The notes: generated by a model not told the origin, from the letters alone. A DNA stretch of 64,000 nt from Roseateles violae (GCF_030410485.1 NZ_JAUHHC010000005.1:186001-250000); one strand, 5' to 3'. Counted from the first letter of the stretch, positions 52,934 through 62,640 are shown. Translations and numbers: made by a program.

Positions 52934-53818
52934 ATGATGAAGCAGAAGAACACATCGCTGATCGCCTGCGGCCTGCTGGCTCTCGCGCTGGCCGCGCCGG
53001 GCGGCGCGCGCGCGCAGACCGCCTATGCGACCCCCGAGGTGGCCGCCGACGCGCTGATCAGCGCCGTCGCGGCCAATGACGAGAAGGCGCTTACCCGCGT
53101 GCTGGGCGCGAAATGGCGCGAACTGCTGCCGCCGCAGGACCTGCGCTCGAACGACCGCCAGCTGTTCCTGGACAAGGCGCGCGAGGCACGCGCGGTCAGC
53201 GTGGACAAAGACCGTGGCGAGTTGCTGATCGGCAACGACAAATGGCCGCTGCCGATTCCGCTGGCGCGCACGCCGCAGGGTCAGTGGAAGTTCGACATCA
53301 GCGGCGGCCGTCAGGCGCTGCTGGAGCGGCGCATCGGCACCAACGAGCAGTCGGCGATCCAGGCGGCCCTGGCCTATGTGGACGCGCAGCGCGACTATGC
53401 GCTGGCCGACCGCAATGGCGACGGCATTCCCGAATACGCGCGGCGCCTGCTCAGCAACCCCGGCAAGCGCGACGGTCTGATCTGGGATCCCAAGCTGGGC
53501 GACGACAGCCCGCTCGGCGAGGGCTTCATCCCCAGCAAGCCCGGCACCGGCTACCACGGCTACCGCTTCAAGATCCTCGAGGCGCAGGGCCCGCACGCGG
53601 CCGGCGGCGCGCGCAGCTATCTGCTCGGTGATCGCCTGCTGACCGGTTACGCGCTGGTCGCCTGGCCGGTGCTGTGGGGCCAGTCCGGCGTGATGAGCTT
53701 CATCGTCAACCACGATGGCGTCGTCTACGAGCGCGATCTGGGCCCGCAGACCAGCAAGCTGGCCGGCGCGATCAAGCAGTTCGATCCGGACGAGCATTGG
53801 AAGCGCGTCACGCCATGA
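52934..53818 (+). CDS. DUF2950 exported protein
   Basis: 294 residues. Signal peptide (ACGLLALALAAPGGARAQ), then the DUF2950 pattern: TPEVAADALISAVAANDEKAL, WKFDISGGRQALLERRIGTNEQSAI, FIPSKPGTGYHGYRFKIL and SFIVNHDGVVYERDLG. DUF2950 and DUF3300 genes are often neighbours, as here (17-base gap). Role unknown, probably in the envelope. Confidence 0.9.
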   Translation: MMKQKNTSLIACGLLALALAAPGGARAQTAYATPEVAADALISAVAANDEKALTRVLGAKWRELLPPQDLRSNDRQLFLDKAREARAVSVDKDRGELLIGNDKWPLPIPLARTPQGQWKFDISGGRQALLERRIGTNEQSAIQAALAYVDAQRDYALADRNGDGIPEYARRLLSNPGKRDGLIWDPKLGDDSPLGEGFIPSKPGTGYHGYRFKILEAQGPHAAGGARSYLLGDRLLTGYALVAWPVLWGQSGVMSFIVNHDGVVYERDLGPQTSKLAGAIKQFDPDEHWKRVTP

Positions 53819-53831
53819 GCGGACCGACCGC

Positions 53832-55532
53832 GTGAGCGCTGCCCGGGGCCGCTTCGCAGCAGCCCTTGCGCGCGTGCAGGGCGGCCTTTTGGCCGCCCTC
53901 TTGCTGTGGCTGCCGCTATCGGCCTTGCCGGCCCGGGCCGAGTCCGAGCCCCCGATCGCCGCCGCCGCCGCCAAGCCCGCCAGCGAGGCCGCCGCCGGCG
54001 CCGCCCAGCCCGAGGCGACGGTGGTGCTGTTCAACCGCCCGATCGCCGTGCTGCGCGTGCCCTTTCTGGGCGCTGCCCCGGCCGATCGCGCGCGCCGCAC
54101 CGAGGCGGTGCTGAACGCGGTGATCGATACCGGCGGCCCCGGCGAGGTCAAGGTGCAGCCGCATGGGCAAGGCAATGTGCTGCTGATCGACGGCCGGCTG
54201 ACGATGTTCCTGCTGCCCGGCGATGCCGACGCGATGCGCGGCGAGAGCCTGGAGGAAGCCACCCAGGCGGCCGTCGCCGCGCTGCGCGGGGCGATCGCCG
54301 CGACCCAGGAAAGCCGCGACCAGGGCCGGCTGCTGAAGAGCCTGGCCCATGCGGGGCTGGCGACCCTGGCCTTTCTGCTCGCCTGCGTCGTCACCTGGCG
54401 CGCCCGCGAATGGCTGAGCGGACGGCTGTCCGCGCTGCTACAAAAGCGCATGGAGACGCTGCAGGTGGCCGGCGGCCATCTGCTGCCGCGCGACAAGCTG
54501 GTCGTCATCGCGCGCTGGCTGGTGCGCCTGCTGTCCTGGCTGGTGCTGGCCCTGCTCTGCTATCAATGGCTGAGCTTCCTGCTCGGCCAGTTCCCCTATT
54601 CGCGCCCCTGGGGCGAGACGCTGAACCAGTACCTGATCGGCGTCGTCAGCCGCATCGGCAACGGCGTGCTGCATGCGCTGCCGGATCTGCTGGTGGCCAT
54701 CATCATCGTCGGCCTGGCCCGCCTGGTGATCGATCTGGCCGCGCCCTTCTTCGAGCGCCTGGAGTCCGGGCGCGGCACGCTGGGCGGCCTCGATGCCGAC
54801 ACCGCACGGCCGACGCGGCGGCTGTTCAATATCGGCGTCTGGCTGTTCGCCATCGTGATGGCCTACCCCTATCTGCCCGGCTCGCAGAGCGATGCCTTCC
54901 GCGGCCTGTCACTGCTGATCGGCCTGATGATCAGCGTCGGCGGTTCCAGCCTGTTCGGCCAGGCGGCGGCCGGCCTGATCCTGATGTACTCGCGCACGCT
55001 GCGGGTCGGCGAATACGTGCGCATCGACGATCACGAGGGCACGGTCACCGAGATGCGCGCCTTCACGGCCAAGATCCGCACCGGCCTCGGCGAGGAACTG
55101 ACCCTGCCGAACTCGCTGGTGCTGGGCACGGTGACCAAGAACTACTCGCGCTCGGTGCAGGGCCGCGGCTATATCGTCGACACGACGGTGACCATCGGCT
55201 ACGACACGCCCTGGCGCCAGGTGCATGCAATGCTGATCGAGGCGGCGCTGCGCACGCCCGGCGTGCTGGCCGAGCCGCGGCCGCGCGTGTTCCAGACCGC
55301 GCTGGCGGATTTCTATCCCGAGTACCGCCTGGTCTGCCAGGCCGTGCCCAGCGAGCCGCGGCCGCGCGCCGAGGTGCTGGCCAATCTGCATGCGAACATT
55401 CAGGACGTGTTCAACGAACACGGGGTGCAGATCATGTCCCCGCATTACCTGGACGATCCCGCCCAGGCGAAGATCGTGCCCAGGAGCGCCTGGTTCACCG
55501 CGCCGGCCACCCGCGACACCGGGCCGGTCTGA
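53832..55532 (+). CDS. MscS-family mechanosensitive channel, large
   Basis: 566 residues, with a signal-like N-terminus, a periplasmic domain of about 130 residues, five or so membrane helices (about 180-400), the pore-lining TM3 (SVGGSSLFGQAAAGLILMYSRTL) and the MscS beta domain (LRVGEYVRIDDHEGTVTEM, LTLPNSLVLGTVTKNYSR). It should open under membrane tension. Start at the GTG 53832, 13 bases after the DUF2950 stop; the upstream frame lies inside that gene. Being in an operon with exported proteins of unknown role suggests they modulate the channel, an inference. Confidence 0.88.
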   Translation: MSAARGRFAAALARVQGGLLAALLLWLPLSALPARAESEPPIAAAAAKPASEAAAGAAQPEATVVLFNRPIAVLRVPFLGAAPADRARRTEAVLNAVIDTGGPGEVKVQPHGQGNVLLIDGRLTMFLLPGDADAMRGESLEEATQAAVAALRGAIAATQESRDQGRLLKSLAHAGLATLAFLLACVVTWRAREWLSGRLSALLQKRMETLQVAGGHLLPRDKLVVIARWLVRLLSWLVLALLCYQWLSFLLGQFPYSRPWGETLNQYLIGVVSRIGNGVLHALPDLLVAIIIVGLARLVIDLAAPFFERLESGRGTLGGLDADTARPTRRLFNIGVWLFAIVMAYPYLPGSQSDAFRGLSLLIGLMISVGGSSLFGQAAAGLILMYSRTLRVGEYVRIDDHEGTVTEMRAFTAKIRTGLGEELTLPNSLVLGTVTKNYSRSVQGRGYIVDTTVTIGYDTPWRQVHAMLIEAALRTPGVLAEPRPRVFQTALADFYPEYRLVCQAVPSEPRPRAEVLANLHANIQDVFNEHGVQIMSPHYLDDPAQAKIVPRSAWFTAPATRDTGPV

Positions 55533-55546
55533 AGGAGTTGTCAGTG

Positions 55547-55954
55547 ATGAAACCGATGCACAAGAAAGCCCGCCAAGCGGCCCGATCGCTGTTCGCCGCC
55601 GCCCTGCTCGCGGCGCTGGCGCTGCCGGCGCAGGCGGTCGGCTGGGTCAAGATCCTGCAGGGCACGCCGGCCGAGCAGTTCGACGACGAGGACATGAAGC
55701 TGTTCTTCGAGCATGCCCAGCAGGCGATGAATGCCGAAGGCGAGCCGCAAGCGCATAAATGGAACAACCCGGCCACCGGCTCCGGCGGCAGCTTCGAGGT
55801 GGTCGCCCGGCTGAAGGACAAGAAGAGCGGCGCGCCCTGCAAGAAGGTTCGGCTGAGCACCTATGCGAAGGCACGCGCCGAGAAGAGCTCCATCGTCACC
55901 GCCTGCCAGGCGGAGGACAAGCGCTGGCGCGTCGTCGCCGTCGGCAACAAATAG
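55547..55954 (+). CDS. surface-antigen-like (RT0821/Lpp0805-type) exported protein
   Basis: 135 residues. Signal peptide (RSLFAAALLAALALPAQAVG), then a small domain with HKWNNPATGSGGSFEVV, a Cys in GAPCKKVRLSTYAKARAEK and VTACQAEDKRWRVV. That pattern of W-N-P-x-T-G and paired Cys matches the C-terminal domain of small bacterial surface antigens (COG4520). A Shine-Dalgarno AAGGAG precedes it. Last gene of the DUF3300 operon. Confidence 0.7.
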   Translation: MKPMHKKARQAARSLFAAALLAALALPAQAVGWVKILQGTPAEQFDDEDMKLFFEHAQQAMNAEGEPQAHKWNNPATGSGGSFEVVARLKDKKSGAPCKKVRLSTYAKARAEKSSIVTACQAEDKRWRVVAVGNK

Positions 55955-55976
55955 GCAGCCCCCCAAGGGAGACACG

Positions 55977-56999
55977 ATGATGTTCGAAGCGACGATTGCC
56001 GGCAGCCTGCCCAAGCCGGCCTGGCTGGCCGAGACCGAGAAGCTGTGGCCGCAATGGAAGGCCGCCGGCCCCGAGCTGCAGCAGGCCAAGCTCGACGCCA
56101 CCCTGCTGTGGATCAAGGCGCAGGAGGACGCCGGCCTGGACGTGATCGGCGACGGCGAGCAGAGCCGCCAGCATTTCGTGCACGGCTTTCTGGAGCAGGT
56201 CGAGGGCATCGACTTCGAGCACAAGGTCGAGATGGGCATTCGCGACGACCGCTACAAGGCGATGGTGCCGCAGGTCGTCGCGCCGCTGAAGCTCAAGGGC
56301 CGCGTCCATGCGGCCGAGGCGCGGCTGCTGCGCGCGCACACGAAACGCAAGACCAAGTTCACCCTGCCCGGGCCGATGACCATCGTCGACACGGTGGCCG
56401 ACCGCTTCTATGGCGACCGGGTCAAGCTGGCCTTTGCCTTCGCCGAGCTGCTGAACCAGGAGGCGCTGGCCCTGCAGGCCGACGGCATCGACATCGTGCA
56501 GTTCGACGAGCCGGCCTTCAATGTCTATATGGCCCAGGCGGCCGACTGGGGCGTCAAGGCGCTGGAGCGCGCGGCCCAGGGTCTGAGCTGCACCACCGCC
56601 GTCCACATCTGCTACGGCTATGGCATCAAGGCCAATGTGGACTGGAAGAACACGCTGGGCGAGGAATGGCGGCAGTACGAGAAGGTCTTCCCGGCGCTGG
56701 CCGCCAGCAGCATCGACCAGGTCAGCCTGGAGTTCATCCACTCGCATGTGCCGCCGGAGCTGATGGCGCTGCTGGCCGGCAAGGACGTGATGGTCGGCGT
56801 CATCGACGTCGCCAGCGAGCAGATCGAGACGCCCGAGGAGGTGGCCGACACCATAGGCCGCGCCCTGCAGCATGTGCCGCGCGAGCGCCTGCGGCCCTGC
56901 ACCAACTGCGGCCTGGCGCCGATGTCGCGCGCGGTCGCGCTGGCCAAGCTGGAGGCGCTGGGCCGCGGCGTCGCGCTGGCGCGCGAGCGCCTGGGCTGA
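55977..56999 (+). CDS. cobalamin-independent methionine-synthase-like protein (core MetE type)
   Basis: 340 residues, equal to the C-terminal catalytic half of MetE only. Blocks: GSLPKPAWL, DVIGDGEQSRQHFVHGF, TLPGPMTIVDTVAD, FDEPAFNVY, and the zinc ligands His in AVHICYGYG and Cys in PCTNCGLAPMSR. The N-terminal half of E. coli MetE is absent, as in the short core synthases (Mes families, MesD type likely) known in Burkholderiales. It could make methionine from a one-carbon donor. The known partner of MesD, a DUF1852 protein, is not in the window. Confidence 0.85.
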   Translation: MMFEATIAGSLPKPAWLAETEKLWPQWKAAGPELQQAKLDATLLWIKAQEDAGLDVIGDGEQSRQHFVHGFLEQVEGIDFEHKVEMGIRDDRYKAMVPQVVAPLKLKGRVHAAEARLLRAHTKRKTKFTLPGPMTIVDTVADRFYGDRVKLAFAFAELLNQEALALQADGIDIVQFDEPAFNVYMAQAADWGVKALERAAQGLSCTTAVHICYGYGIKANVDWKNTLGEEWRQYEKVFPALAASSIDQVSLEFIHSHVPPELMALLAGKDVMVGVIDVASEQIETPEEVADTIGRALQHVPRERLRPCTNCGLAPMSRAVALAKLEALGRGVALARERLG

Positions 57000-57011
57000 G
57001 GCCGCCGCCCC

Positions 57012-57434
57012 TCAGGCCAGCGCCGCCGCCGGCGCGCCGCGCGTGCGCCGCAGCCCCGTCCACTGCAGCTCGGCCAGCACGATCACGCAGACGGCCTGGG
57101 CCAGCAGCCAGGCGATGCCCCAGCTGCTGAGCGCGAACAGGCCGCTGGCCGCCAGCGCCAGGCAGGCGATCGCCCAGCCCAGATTGCCCAGGGCCACGAG
57201 GCCGATCAGCGTGCGCGGCGGCCGCGCACGCCGGGCCATCGCCGCGGCCAACGCGGCATAGGCCAGCAGAAAAAGGCCCGTGCCGCTCAGCAGCGCGGTC
57301 GGCAGGCCGGTCAGCGCGGCCAGGGTGCCGGTGAGGCCCAGCTGCAGCGCGCCGGTGGCGGCGCAGGAGGCGGCGTCGGCCCACATCACGCGGGACAGGA
57401 AACGCGGGGACGAGAACCGGGGGTTCGAGGACAT
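57012..57434 (-). CDS. small four-helix membrane protein, unknown function
   Basis: 140 residues. Four membrane helices (about 20-40, 45-65, 78-98, 108-128), with ATGALQLGLTGTLAALTGLP in the first. Starts at the ATG complementary to 57432-57434, preceded by AAGGAGC. No motifs of a transporter are visible. It is divergent from the XRE regulator gene, which may control it; the common spacer is about 130 bases. Confidence 0.7.
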   Translation of the reverse strand: MSSNPRFSSPRFLSRVMWADAASCAATGALQLGLTGTLAALTGLPTALLSGTGLFLLAYAALAAAMARRARPPRTLIGLVALGNLGWAIACLALAASGLFALSSWGIAWLLAQAVCVIVLAELQWTGLRRTRGAPAAALA

Positions 57435-57565
57435 GGTCTTGCTCCTTGGCTGCATCGCCGCAGGCCCTTCCTGCGGCGTCGGCCCGATGATTCCGGCGCG
57501 CCCGCCGCCGGTCGATAACCTCGCAGGTCATGGCGCGGCGGCACGGACGCCGCAGAATCGGCCCC

Positions 57566-58408
57566 ATGCACCTCGAACCCGCTGCTCTGGCCGGCCGTCA
57601 GCCCGGCGCCCGCGATCCCTTCGGCGTCCATCTGCGCCACTGGCGCACGCAGCGCCGCATGAGCCAGCTGGACCTGGCGCAGGAGGCCGAGATCTCGACC
57701 CGCCATCTCAGCTATGTGGAGACCGGCCGCGCGGCGCCCAGCCGCGAGATGGTCTTGCGCCTGGCGCAGCGGCTCGAGGTGCCCCTGCGAGAGCGCAACG
57801 CGCTGCTGGTCGCGGCCGGCTTCGCGCCCATGTATCCGCAGCGCGGCCTCGACGATCCGGCGCTGGCGGCGGCGCGGCGCGCGGTCGATCTGGTGCTGAA
57901 GGGCCATGAGCCGCATCCGGCGCTGGCCGTTGACCGGCATTGGCAGCTGGTCGCGCACAACGCGATCGTGCCGCTGCTGATGGCCGGCGCGGCGCCGGCG
58001 CTGCTGCAGGCGCCGATCAATGTGCTGCGCCTGAGCCTGCATCCGGACGGGCTGGCGCCCCGCATCGCCAATCTGCCGCAGTGGCGCGCCCACCTGCTCG
58101 AACGCCTGCAGCAGCAGATCGCGGCGACCGGCGATGCGGGCCTGCAGGCCCTGCACGAGGAGTTGCGCGCCTACCCGGCGCCGGCCGGCGGCCACGATCT
58201 GCCGGCGATGGAGCTGGCCGCGGCCGTCGCCGTGCCCTTCCAGCTGATCGGCGAGCAGGGCCTGCTGAGCTTCATCAGCACGACGACGATCTTCGGCACG
58301 CCGGTCGACATCACCCTGCAGGAGCTGGCGATCGAATCCTTCTTCCCGGCCGACGAGCGCACGGCCGCGGTGCTGGCCGCGCTTCAGGCCCGGGCCCAGG
58401 GGGCCTGA
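57566..58408 (+). CDS. XRE-family regulator with MmyB-type ligand-binding domain
   Basis: 280 residues. N-terminal HTH_3 (RRMSQLDLAQEAEISTRHLSYVETGRAAPSREM) and a C-terminal MmyB-like domain (VDLVLKGHEPHPALAVDRHWQLVAHN). These proteins sense a small ligand. The ATG at 57566 is preferred. It is likely to regulate the divergent membrane protein gene. Its end overlaps the convergent LysR gene by 25 bases. Confidence 0.88.
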   Translation: MHLEPAALAGRQPGARDPFGVHLRHWRTQRRMSQLDLAQEAEISTRHLSYVETGRAAPSREMVLRLAQRLEVPLRERNALLVAAGFAPMYPQRGLDDPALAAARRAVDLVLKGHEPHPALAVDRHWQLVAHNAIVPLLMAGAAPALLQAPINVLRLSLHPDGLAPRIANLPQWRAHLLERLQQQIAATGDAGLQALHEELRAYPAPAGGHDLPAMELAAAVAVPFQLIGEQGLLSFISTTTIFGTPVDITLQELAIESFFPADERTAAVLAALQARAQGA

Positions 58409-59289
58409 GCGAAGCGCGCCTCGACGAAGGCCAGAAAGCATTCGATGCGCGCGGCCAGCTGGGTGTTGCGGTAGTAGACCGCATTGATGGGCTGGCGCAC
58501 ATCGACGGTGTCGCGCGCCAGCAGCTGCACCAGTTCGCCGCGCCGGCGGTCACCCTCGGTCATGAAGTCGGACAGGCAGACGATGCCGGCGCCGGCCAGC
58601 GCCAGCTGGCGCAGGGTCTCGCCGCTGGAGGCGCTCAGCACCGGCTGCACCGGCCATTCGTCGCCATGCGGCCCGCGCAGCGGCCAGCGGTTCAGCGACT
58701 CGGGCTGCGCAAAGCCCAGCAGCTGGTGCTGCGCCAGCGCGGCAACGCTCTTCGGCCGCCCGGCGCGCTCCAGATAGCCGGGGCTGGCCAGCACGCGGAT
58801 GCGGCTGGTCGCCAGCGGCCGCGCGCGCAGGGTCGAATCGCGCAGCGCGCCGATGCGCAGCGCCACGTCGGTATGGCGCGCCAGCAGATCGATATTGAGC
58901 TCGTCGGTGTCCAGTTCCAACGTAATTTGCGGATGGGCGGCGCGGAACTCCGGCACCAGCGGCGCCAGCGCATGCAGCATCAGCGGCGTCGCCGCATTGA
59001 CGCGCAGGCGCCCGGCCGGCTGGCGCTTGCGGGCCGCCATCAGTTCCTCCGCCTCGTCCACCGACTGCAGGATGGCGCGCGCCCGCTCCAGCAAGGCCTT
59101 GCCCTCCTCGGTCAGCGCGATGCGCCGCGTCGTGCGGCGCAGCAGGGTCGCGTCGAGTTTCTTCTCCAGCCGGCCCAGCGCACGGCTGAGGCCGGACACC
59201 GTCTGGCCCAGGCGTTCGGCCGCGCCGGTGATCGAACCGGCATCGACGACGGCGACCAGGGCTTGCAACTCATCGAGCGAGGTCTTCAT
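58384..59289 (-). CDS. LysR-family regulator next to the MFS/dkgB genes
   Basis: 301 residues. HTH ([25 protein letters not shown]) and co-inducer domain of usual length. Starts at the ATG complementary to 59287-59289. Divergent from the MFS pump gene, the classic layout for a LysR target. The palindrome ATTGCGGTGCAAT at 59304-59316 is a candidate binding site. Confidence 0.9.
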   Translation of the reverse strand: MKTSLDELQALVAVVDAGSITGAAERLGQTVSGLSRALGRLEKKLDATLLRRTTRRIALTEEGKALLERARAILQSVDEAEELMAARKRQPAGRLRVNAATPLMLHALAPLVPEFRAAHPQITLELDTDELNIDLLARHTDVALRIGALRDSTLRARPLATSRIRVLASPGYLERAGRPKSVAALAQHQLLGFAQPESLNRWPLRGPHGDEWPVQPVLSASSGETLRQLALAGAGIVCLSDFMTEGDRRRGELVQLLARDTVDVRQPINAVYYRNTQLAARIECFLAFVEARFAQAPWARA

Positions 59290-59303
59290 CGCTCCGATTA
59301 TTG

Positions 59304-59316
59304 ATTGCGGTGCAAT
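59304..59316. promoter_or_regulatory. candidate LysR binding site
   Basis: A perfect inverted repeat ATTGC-ggt-GCAAT, in the AT-rich part of the spacer between the divergent LysR and MFS genes. The arms fit the T-N11-A rule. Unconfirmed. Confidence 0.55.
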
Positions 59317-59394
59317 TATCTTTGGCGGATAACGGGGTTTTTCTGCAAAAGCGCCGCGGCCACACTGCGCTCCCTCAACCGGAGTGTTTTCATC

Positions 59395-60594
59395 ATGCCC
59401 ATTGCCCTGCTGGCGCTGACGCTCAGCGCCTTTGCCATCGGCACGACCGAGTTCGTGATCGTCGGCCTCATTCCCACCATCGCGGCCGACCTCGGCGTCG
59501 ACCTGCCCTCGGCCGGCCTGCTGGTCAGCCTCTACGCGCTGGGCGTCGCCATCGGCGCACCGCTGCTGACCGCCTTGAGCGGCCGCATGCCGCGCAAGAC
59601 CCTGGTGCTCGCGCTGATGAGCTTGTTCACCGCCGGCAATCTGCTGGCCTGGCAGGCGCCGGGCTACGGCGCGCTGGTGGCCGCGCGCATCCTGACCGGC
59701 CTGGCGCATGGCGTGTTCTTCTCGATCGGCTCGACCTTGGCGACCGCCCTGGTGCCCAAGGACAAGGCGGCCAGCGCGATCGCCCTGATGTTCACCGGCC
59801 TGACCGTGGCCCTGGTCACCGGCGTGCCGCTGGGCACCTTCGTCGGCCAGCATTTCGGCTGGCGCGCGACCTTCCTGGCCGTCGCCGCCCTGGGCCTGAT
59901 CGCCGTCGTCGGCAGCGCCCTCTTCCTGCCGCGCGGCCTGGCGCACCGGCCGCCGGCCTCGCTGGCCCAGCAGGCGCGCGTGCTGGCCGAGCCGCGCCTG
60001 CTGCTGGTCTACGCGAAGACGGCGATCGGCTATGGCGGCAGCTTCATCCCCTTCACCTTTCTGGCGCCCATCCTGACCGAGGTCAGCGGCTTCGAGCCGG
60101 GCGCGGTCGGCTGGGTGATGTTGGTCTACGGCGTCTCGGTCGCCGTCGGCAATCTCTGGGGCGGCCGCCTGGCCGACCGGCTGGGGCCGGTGCTGGCGCT
60201 GCGCTGGATCTTCGCCTTGCTGGCCGCGGTGCTGCTGCTGTTCCAGTTCGCGGCGCCGCACAAGGCACTGGCCGTCGTCACGGTACTGCTGTGGGGCGCG
60301 GTCGCCTTCGGCAATGTGCCGGGCCTGCAGGTCTATGTGGTCAAGCAGGCCGAGCGCTTCGCGCCGCAGGCGGTCGACGTGGCCTCCGGCCTGAACATCG
60401 CCGCCTTCAATCTGGGCATCGCCATGGCCGCCTGGGCCGGCGGCCTGATCGTCAGCCGGCTGGGCCTGATGCACACGCCGTGGATTGGCGCCGTCGTGGT
60501 GCTGGTCTCGCTGGCGCTCACGCATTGGAGCGGCCGGCTCGACCGCCGCGCCGGCATCGCGTCGCAGGGCCCGCAGGCCGCGGCCGCGCACTGA
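59395..60594 (+). CDS. MFS efflux transporter (AraJ/YdhP-type)
   Basis: 399 residues, 12 helices. N-terminal [21 protein letters not shown] is the signature of the AraJ/SotB-like sugar or drug exporters. Motif-A-like [12 protein letters not shown] is present. Start at 59395. It precedes dkgB by 26 bases, likely in one transcript, controlled by the divergent LysR. Confidence 0.9.
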   Translation: MPIALLALTLSAFAIGTTEFVIVGLIPTIAADLGVDLPSAGLLVSLYALGVAIGAPLLTALSGRMPRKTLVLALMSLFTAGNLLAWQAPGYGALVAARILTGLAHGVFFSIGSTLATALVPKDKAASAIALMFTGLTVALVTGVPLGTFVGQHFGWRATFLAVAALGLIAVVGSALFLPRGLAHRPPASLAQQARVLAEPRLLLVYAKTAIGYGGSFIPFTFLAPILTEVSGFEPGAVGWVMLVYGVSVAVGNLWGGRLADRLGPVLALRWIFALLAAVLLLFQFAAPHKALAVVTVLLWGAVAFGNVPGLQVYVVKQAERFAPQAVDVASGLNIAAFNLGIAMAAWAGGLIVSRLGLMHTPWIGAVVVLVSLALTHWSGRLDRRAGIASQGPQAAAAH

Positions 60595-60620
60595 GCCGTT
60601 CTCACCAAGGAGTTTTTCCC

Positions 60621-61433
60621 ATGTCCTCTTCCATCGTCCCCGCCATCGGCGTCGGCACTTTCCGCCTGCAGGGCCAGACCGTCATCGACTCGGTGCGCCA
60701 GGCGCTCGAAGTCGGCTACCGCGCGATCGACACCGCGCAGATCTATGGCAACGAGGCCGAGATCGGCCAGGCCATTGCCGCGGCGCGGCTGCCGCGCCGC
60801 GAGCTCTTCGTCACGACCAAGATCTGGACCGAACAGCTGGCCGGCGACCGGCTGATCCCCAGCCTGAAGGACAGCCTGAGGAAGCTGCGCCTGGAACAGG
60901 TGGACCTGACCCTGATCCACTGGCCCTCGCCCGGCGGCGCGGTACCGCTGGCCGAATCGCTGCAGGCGCTGGCCGAGGCCCGCGCGCAAGGCCTGACCCG
61001 CCATCTTGGCGTCTCCAACTTCACGATCGCGCTGCTGCAGCAGGCGATCGCCATTGCCGGCGCCGAGGCGATCGCCACCAACCAGGTGGAGATCAGCCCC
61101 TATCTGCAGAACCGCCGGCTGGTCGAGTTCGCCCGCGCGCAGGGCATCCCGCTGACCTCCTACATGACCCTCGCCTACGGCAAGGTGCTGGCCGATCCGG
61201 TGCTGCGGCGCATCGCCGCACGCCACGGCGCGACGCCGGCCCAGGTGGCGCTGGCCTGGGCGCTGGGCCAGGGCCATGCGGTGATCCCGTCCTCGACGCG
61301 GCGCGAGAACCTGCAGAGCAATCTGGCCGCGCGCGCCTTGCGGCTTGACGCGGCGGACCTGGCCGCGATCGACACGCTGGAGCGCAATGAACGGCAGGCC
61401 GATCCCGCGGGCCTGGCGCCGGCCTGGGACTGA
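60621..61433 (+). CDS. dkgB: 2,5-diketo-D-gluconate reductase B type aldo/keto reductase
   Basis: 270 residues. AKR catalytic tetrad visible: Asp37 and Tyr42 ([15 protein letters not shown]), Lys67 (VTTKIW), His100 (LTLIHWPSP). Other blocks ([39 protein letters not shown] and the C-terminal GLAPAWD) match E. coli DkgB nearly throughout, so the assignment is firm. It reduces keto compounds and aldehydes with NADPH. The ribosome site is AAGGAG. Confidence 0.95.
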   Translation: MSSSIVPAIGVGTFRLQGQTVIDSVRQALEVGYRAIDTAQIYGNEAEIGQAIAAARLPRRELFVTTKIWTEQLAGDRLIPSLKDSLRKLRLEQVDLTLIHWPSPGGAVPLAESLQALAEARAQGLTRHLGVSNFTIALLQQAIAIAGAEAIATNQVEISPYLQNRRLVEFARAQGIPLTSYMTLAYGKVLADPVLRRIAARHGATPAQVALAWALGQGHAVIPSSTRRENLQSNLAARALRLDAADLAAIDTLERNERQADPAGLAPAWD

Positions 61434-61570
61434 AGGCCAGCCGGGGCGCGCATCGCACGCCGCTGCGCCGCGCGTGCCGGTGGGAATAGCGTTTGCCGGC
61501 TTCTTATGCATGGCAGGGCGAAGCAGCCCGCCTGTATGCATTCAATCCATCGAAGTACCGAAAGGAGATC

Positions 61571-62578
61571 ATGATGGGTCACCAACGAGACCACAACCAA
61601 TCGCGCGGCGGCAACGGCGGCAGCGGCTACGAAGAGGGTCGTTCCGGCTCGCGCGGCGGTCGCTATGGCGGCGGCCAGGACTACGAACAGCGCATGGGCG
61701 GTAGCGGCGGCCAGCAGAGCCGCGGCGACTACGAGGGCAATTACGAAGGCAGCATGGGCGGCGGCTACCAGGGTGGTGGCTACCAGGGCGGTGGCGGCGG
61801 CAGCTGGGGCGACGACGATCGCAGCGGCTACGGCGGCGGCCAGGGTGGCGGCAGCTATGTCGGCGGCGGCTACGGCGGCTATGCCGGCGGGCGCAGCGGC
61901 GGCGGCGGCCAGCGCTGGCAGCAAGGCGAGGACTACGGTTCGCGCGGCGGCTACCAAGGCGGCGGCGGCAATTACGGCGGCGGCTACCAGGGCTCGCAAG
62001 GCGGCTCCCAGGGCGGCTACCAAGGTGGCTACCAGGGCGGCGGCTCGCAGATGGGTGGCGGCTATGGCGGCGGCTCCGGCGGCGGCTATTCGCAGCAGGG
62101 CGGCGGCAGCGGCCGCGGCGGCCAGCAGAGCCATCTCGGCGGCGGCTACGGCAGCTACGGCAGCAGCTCGGGCAGCTACTCCTCCGGCAGCAGCGGTGGC
62201 AGCGGCGGCCAGCACGAGCATTTCGACCCCGACTACCACCAGTGGCGCACCGAGCAGATGAACAATCTGGACAACGACTACCGCTCCTGGCGCGAGGACC
62301 GCTACAAGAAGTTCTCGGACGAGTTCAACACCTGGCGCAGCAGCCGCAGCCAGGGCCAGGGCTCCAGCTCGGGCCAAGGTTCGAGTGCCGGTTCCGGTTC
62401 CGGTTCTAGCACCGGCTCCAGCTCGGGCTCCGGCAGCGGCAGCACGGGCTCGTCCTCGCCGCAGTCGGCCTCATCCTCGACCGGCTCGACCGGCTCCACA
62501 GGCTCGACCGGCAGCGAATCCGGTAGCAGCGGCAGCGGCAAAAGCAGCAGCAGCGCCAGCGGCAGCAGCAAGAGCTGA
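61571..62578 (+). CDS. glycine-rich, low-complexity protein with a central SWRxxR-type segment
   Basis: 335 residues in three parts. Residues 1 to about 213 are Gly, Tyr, Gln, Ser and Arg rich with many GGYQGG and RGG units. A short conserved block of about 45 residues (HEHFDPDYHQWRTEQ, then NLDNDYRSWREDRYKKF and FNTWRSSR) follows. The rest is Ser/Gly rich with TGS repeats. There is no signal peptide or membrane helix. Such composition fits an intrinsically disordered, perhaps condensate-forming or RNA-binding protein. The conserved W-R motif occurs in Burkholderiales proteins of unknown role (recalled, not searched). The AAGGAG site stands before ATG 61571; a terminator follows. Confidence 0.82.
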   Translation: MMGHQRDHNQSRGGNGGSGYEEGRSGSRGGRYGGGQDYEQRMGGSGGQQSRGDYEGNYEGSMGGGYQGGGYQGGGGGSWGDDDRSGYGGGQGGGSYVGGGYGGYAGGRSGGGGQRWQQGEDYGSRGGYQGGGGNYGGGYQGSQGGSQGGYQGGYQGGGSQMGGGYGGGSGGGYSQQGGGSGRGGQQSHLGGGYGSYGSSSGSYSSGSSGGSGGQHEHFDPDYHQWRTEQMNNLDNDYRSWREDRYKKFSDEFNTWRSSRSQGQGSSSGQGSSAGSGSGSSTGSSSGSGSGSTGSSSPQSASSSTGSTGSTGSTGSESGSSGSGKSSSSASGSSKS

Positions 62579-62609
62579 TTGATCGATTTCTCTTCAGCTA
62601 ACTGAGCCC

Positions 62610-62640
62610 AGCCCCGGTGGCAAGCCGGGGCTTTTTCTTT
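62610..62640 (+). terminator. rho-independent terminator after the glycine-rich gene
   Basis: An eight-pair stem (62610-62617 with 62625-62632), a seven-base loop and a T-rich run right after it (TTTTTC). Confidence 0.85.

Noticed and set aside
61571-62578. Short tandem DNA repeats as a CRISPR-like array
   Set aside because: The repeats are in frame codons for Gly/Tyr/Gln units within one protein, without unique spacers of constant length.
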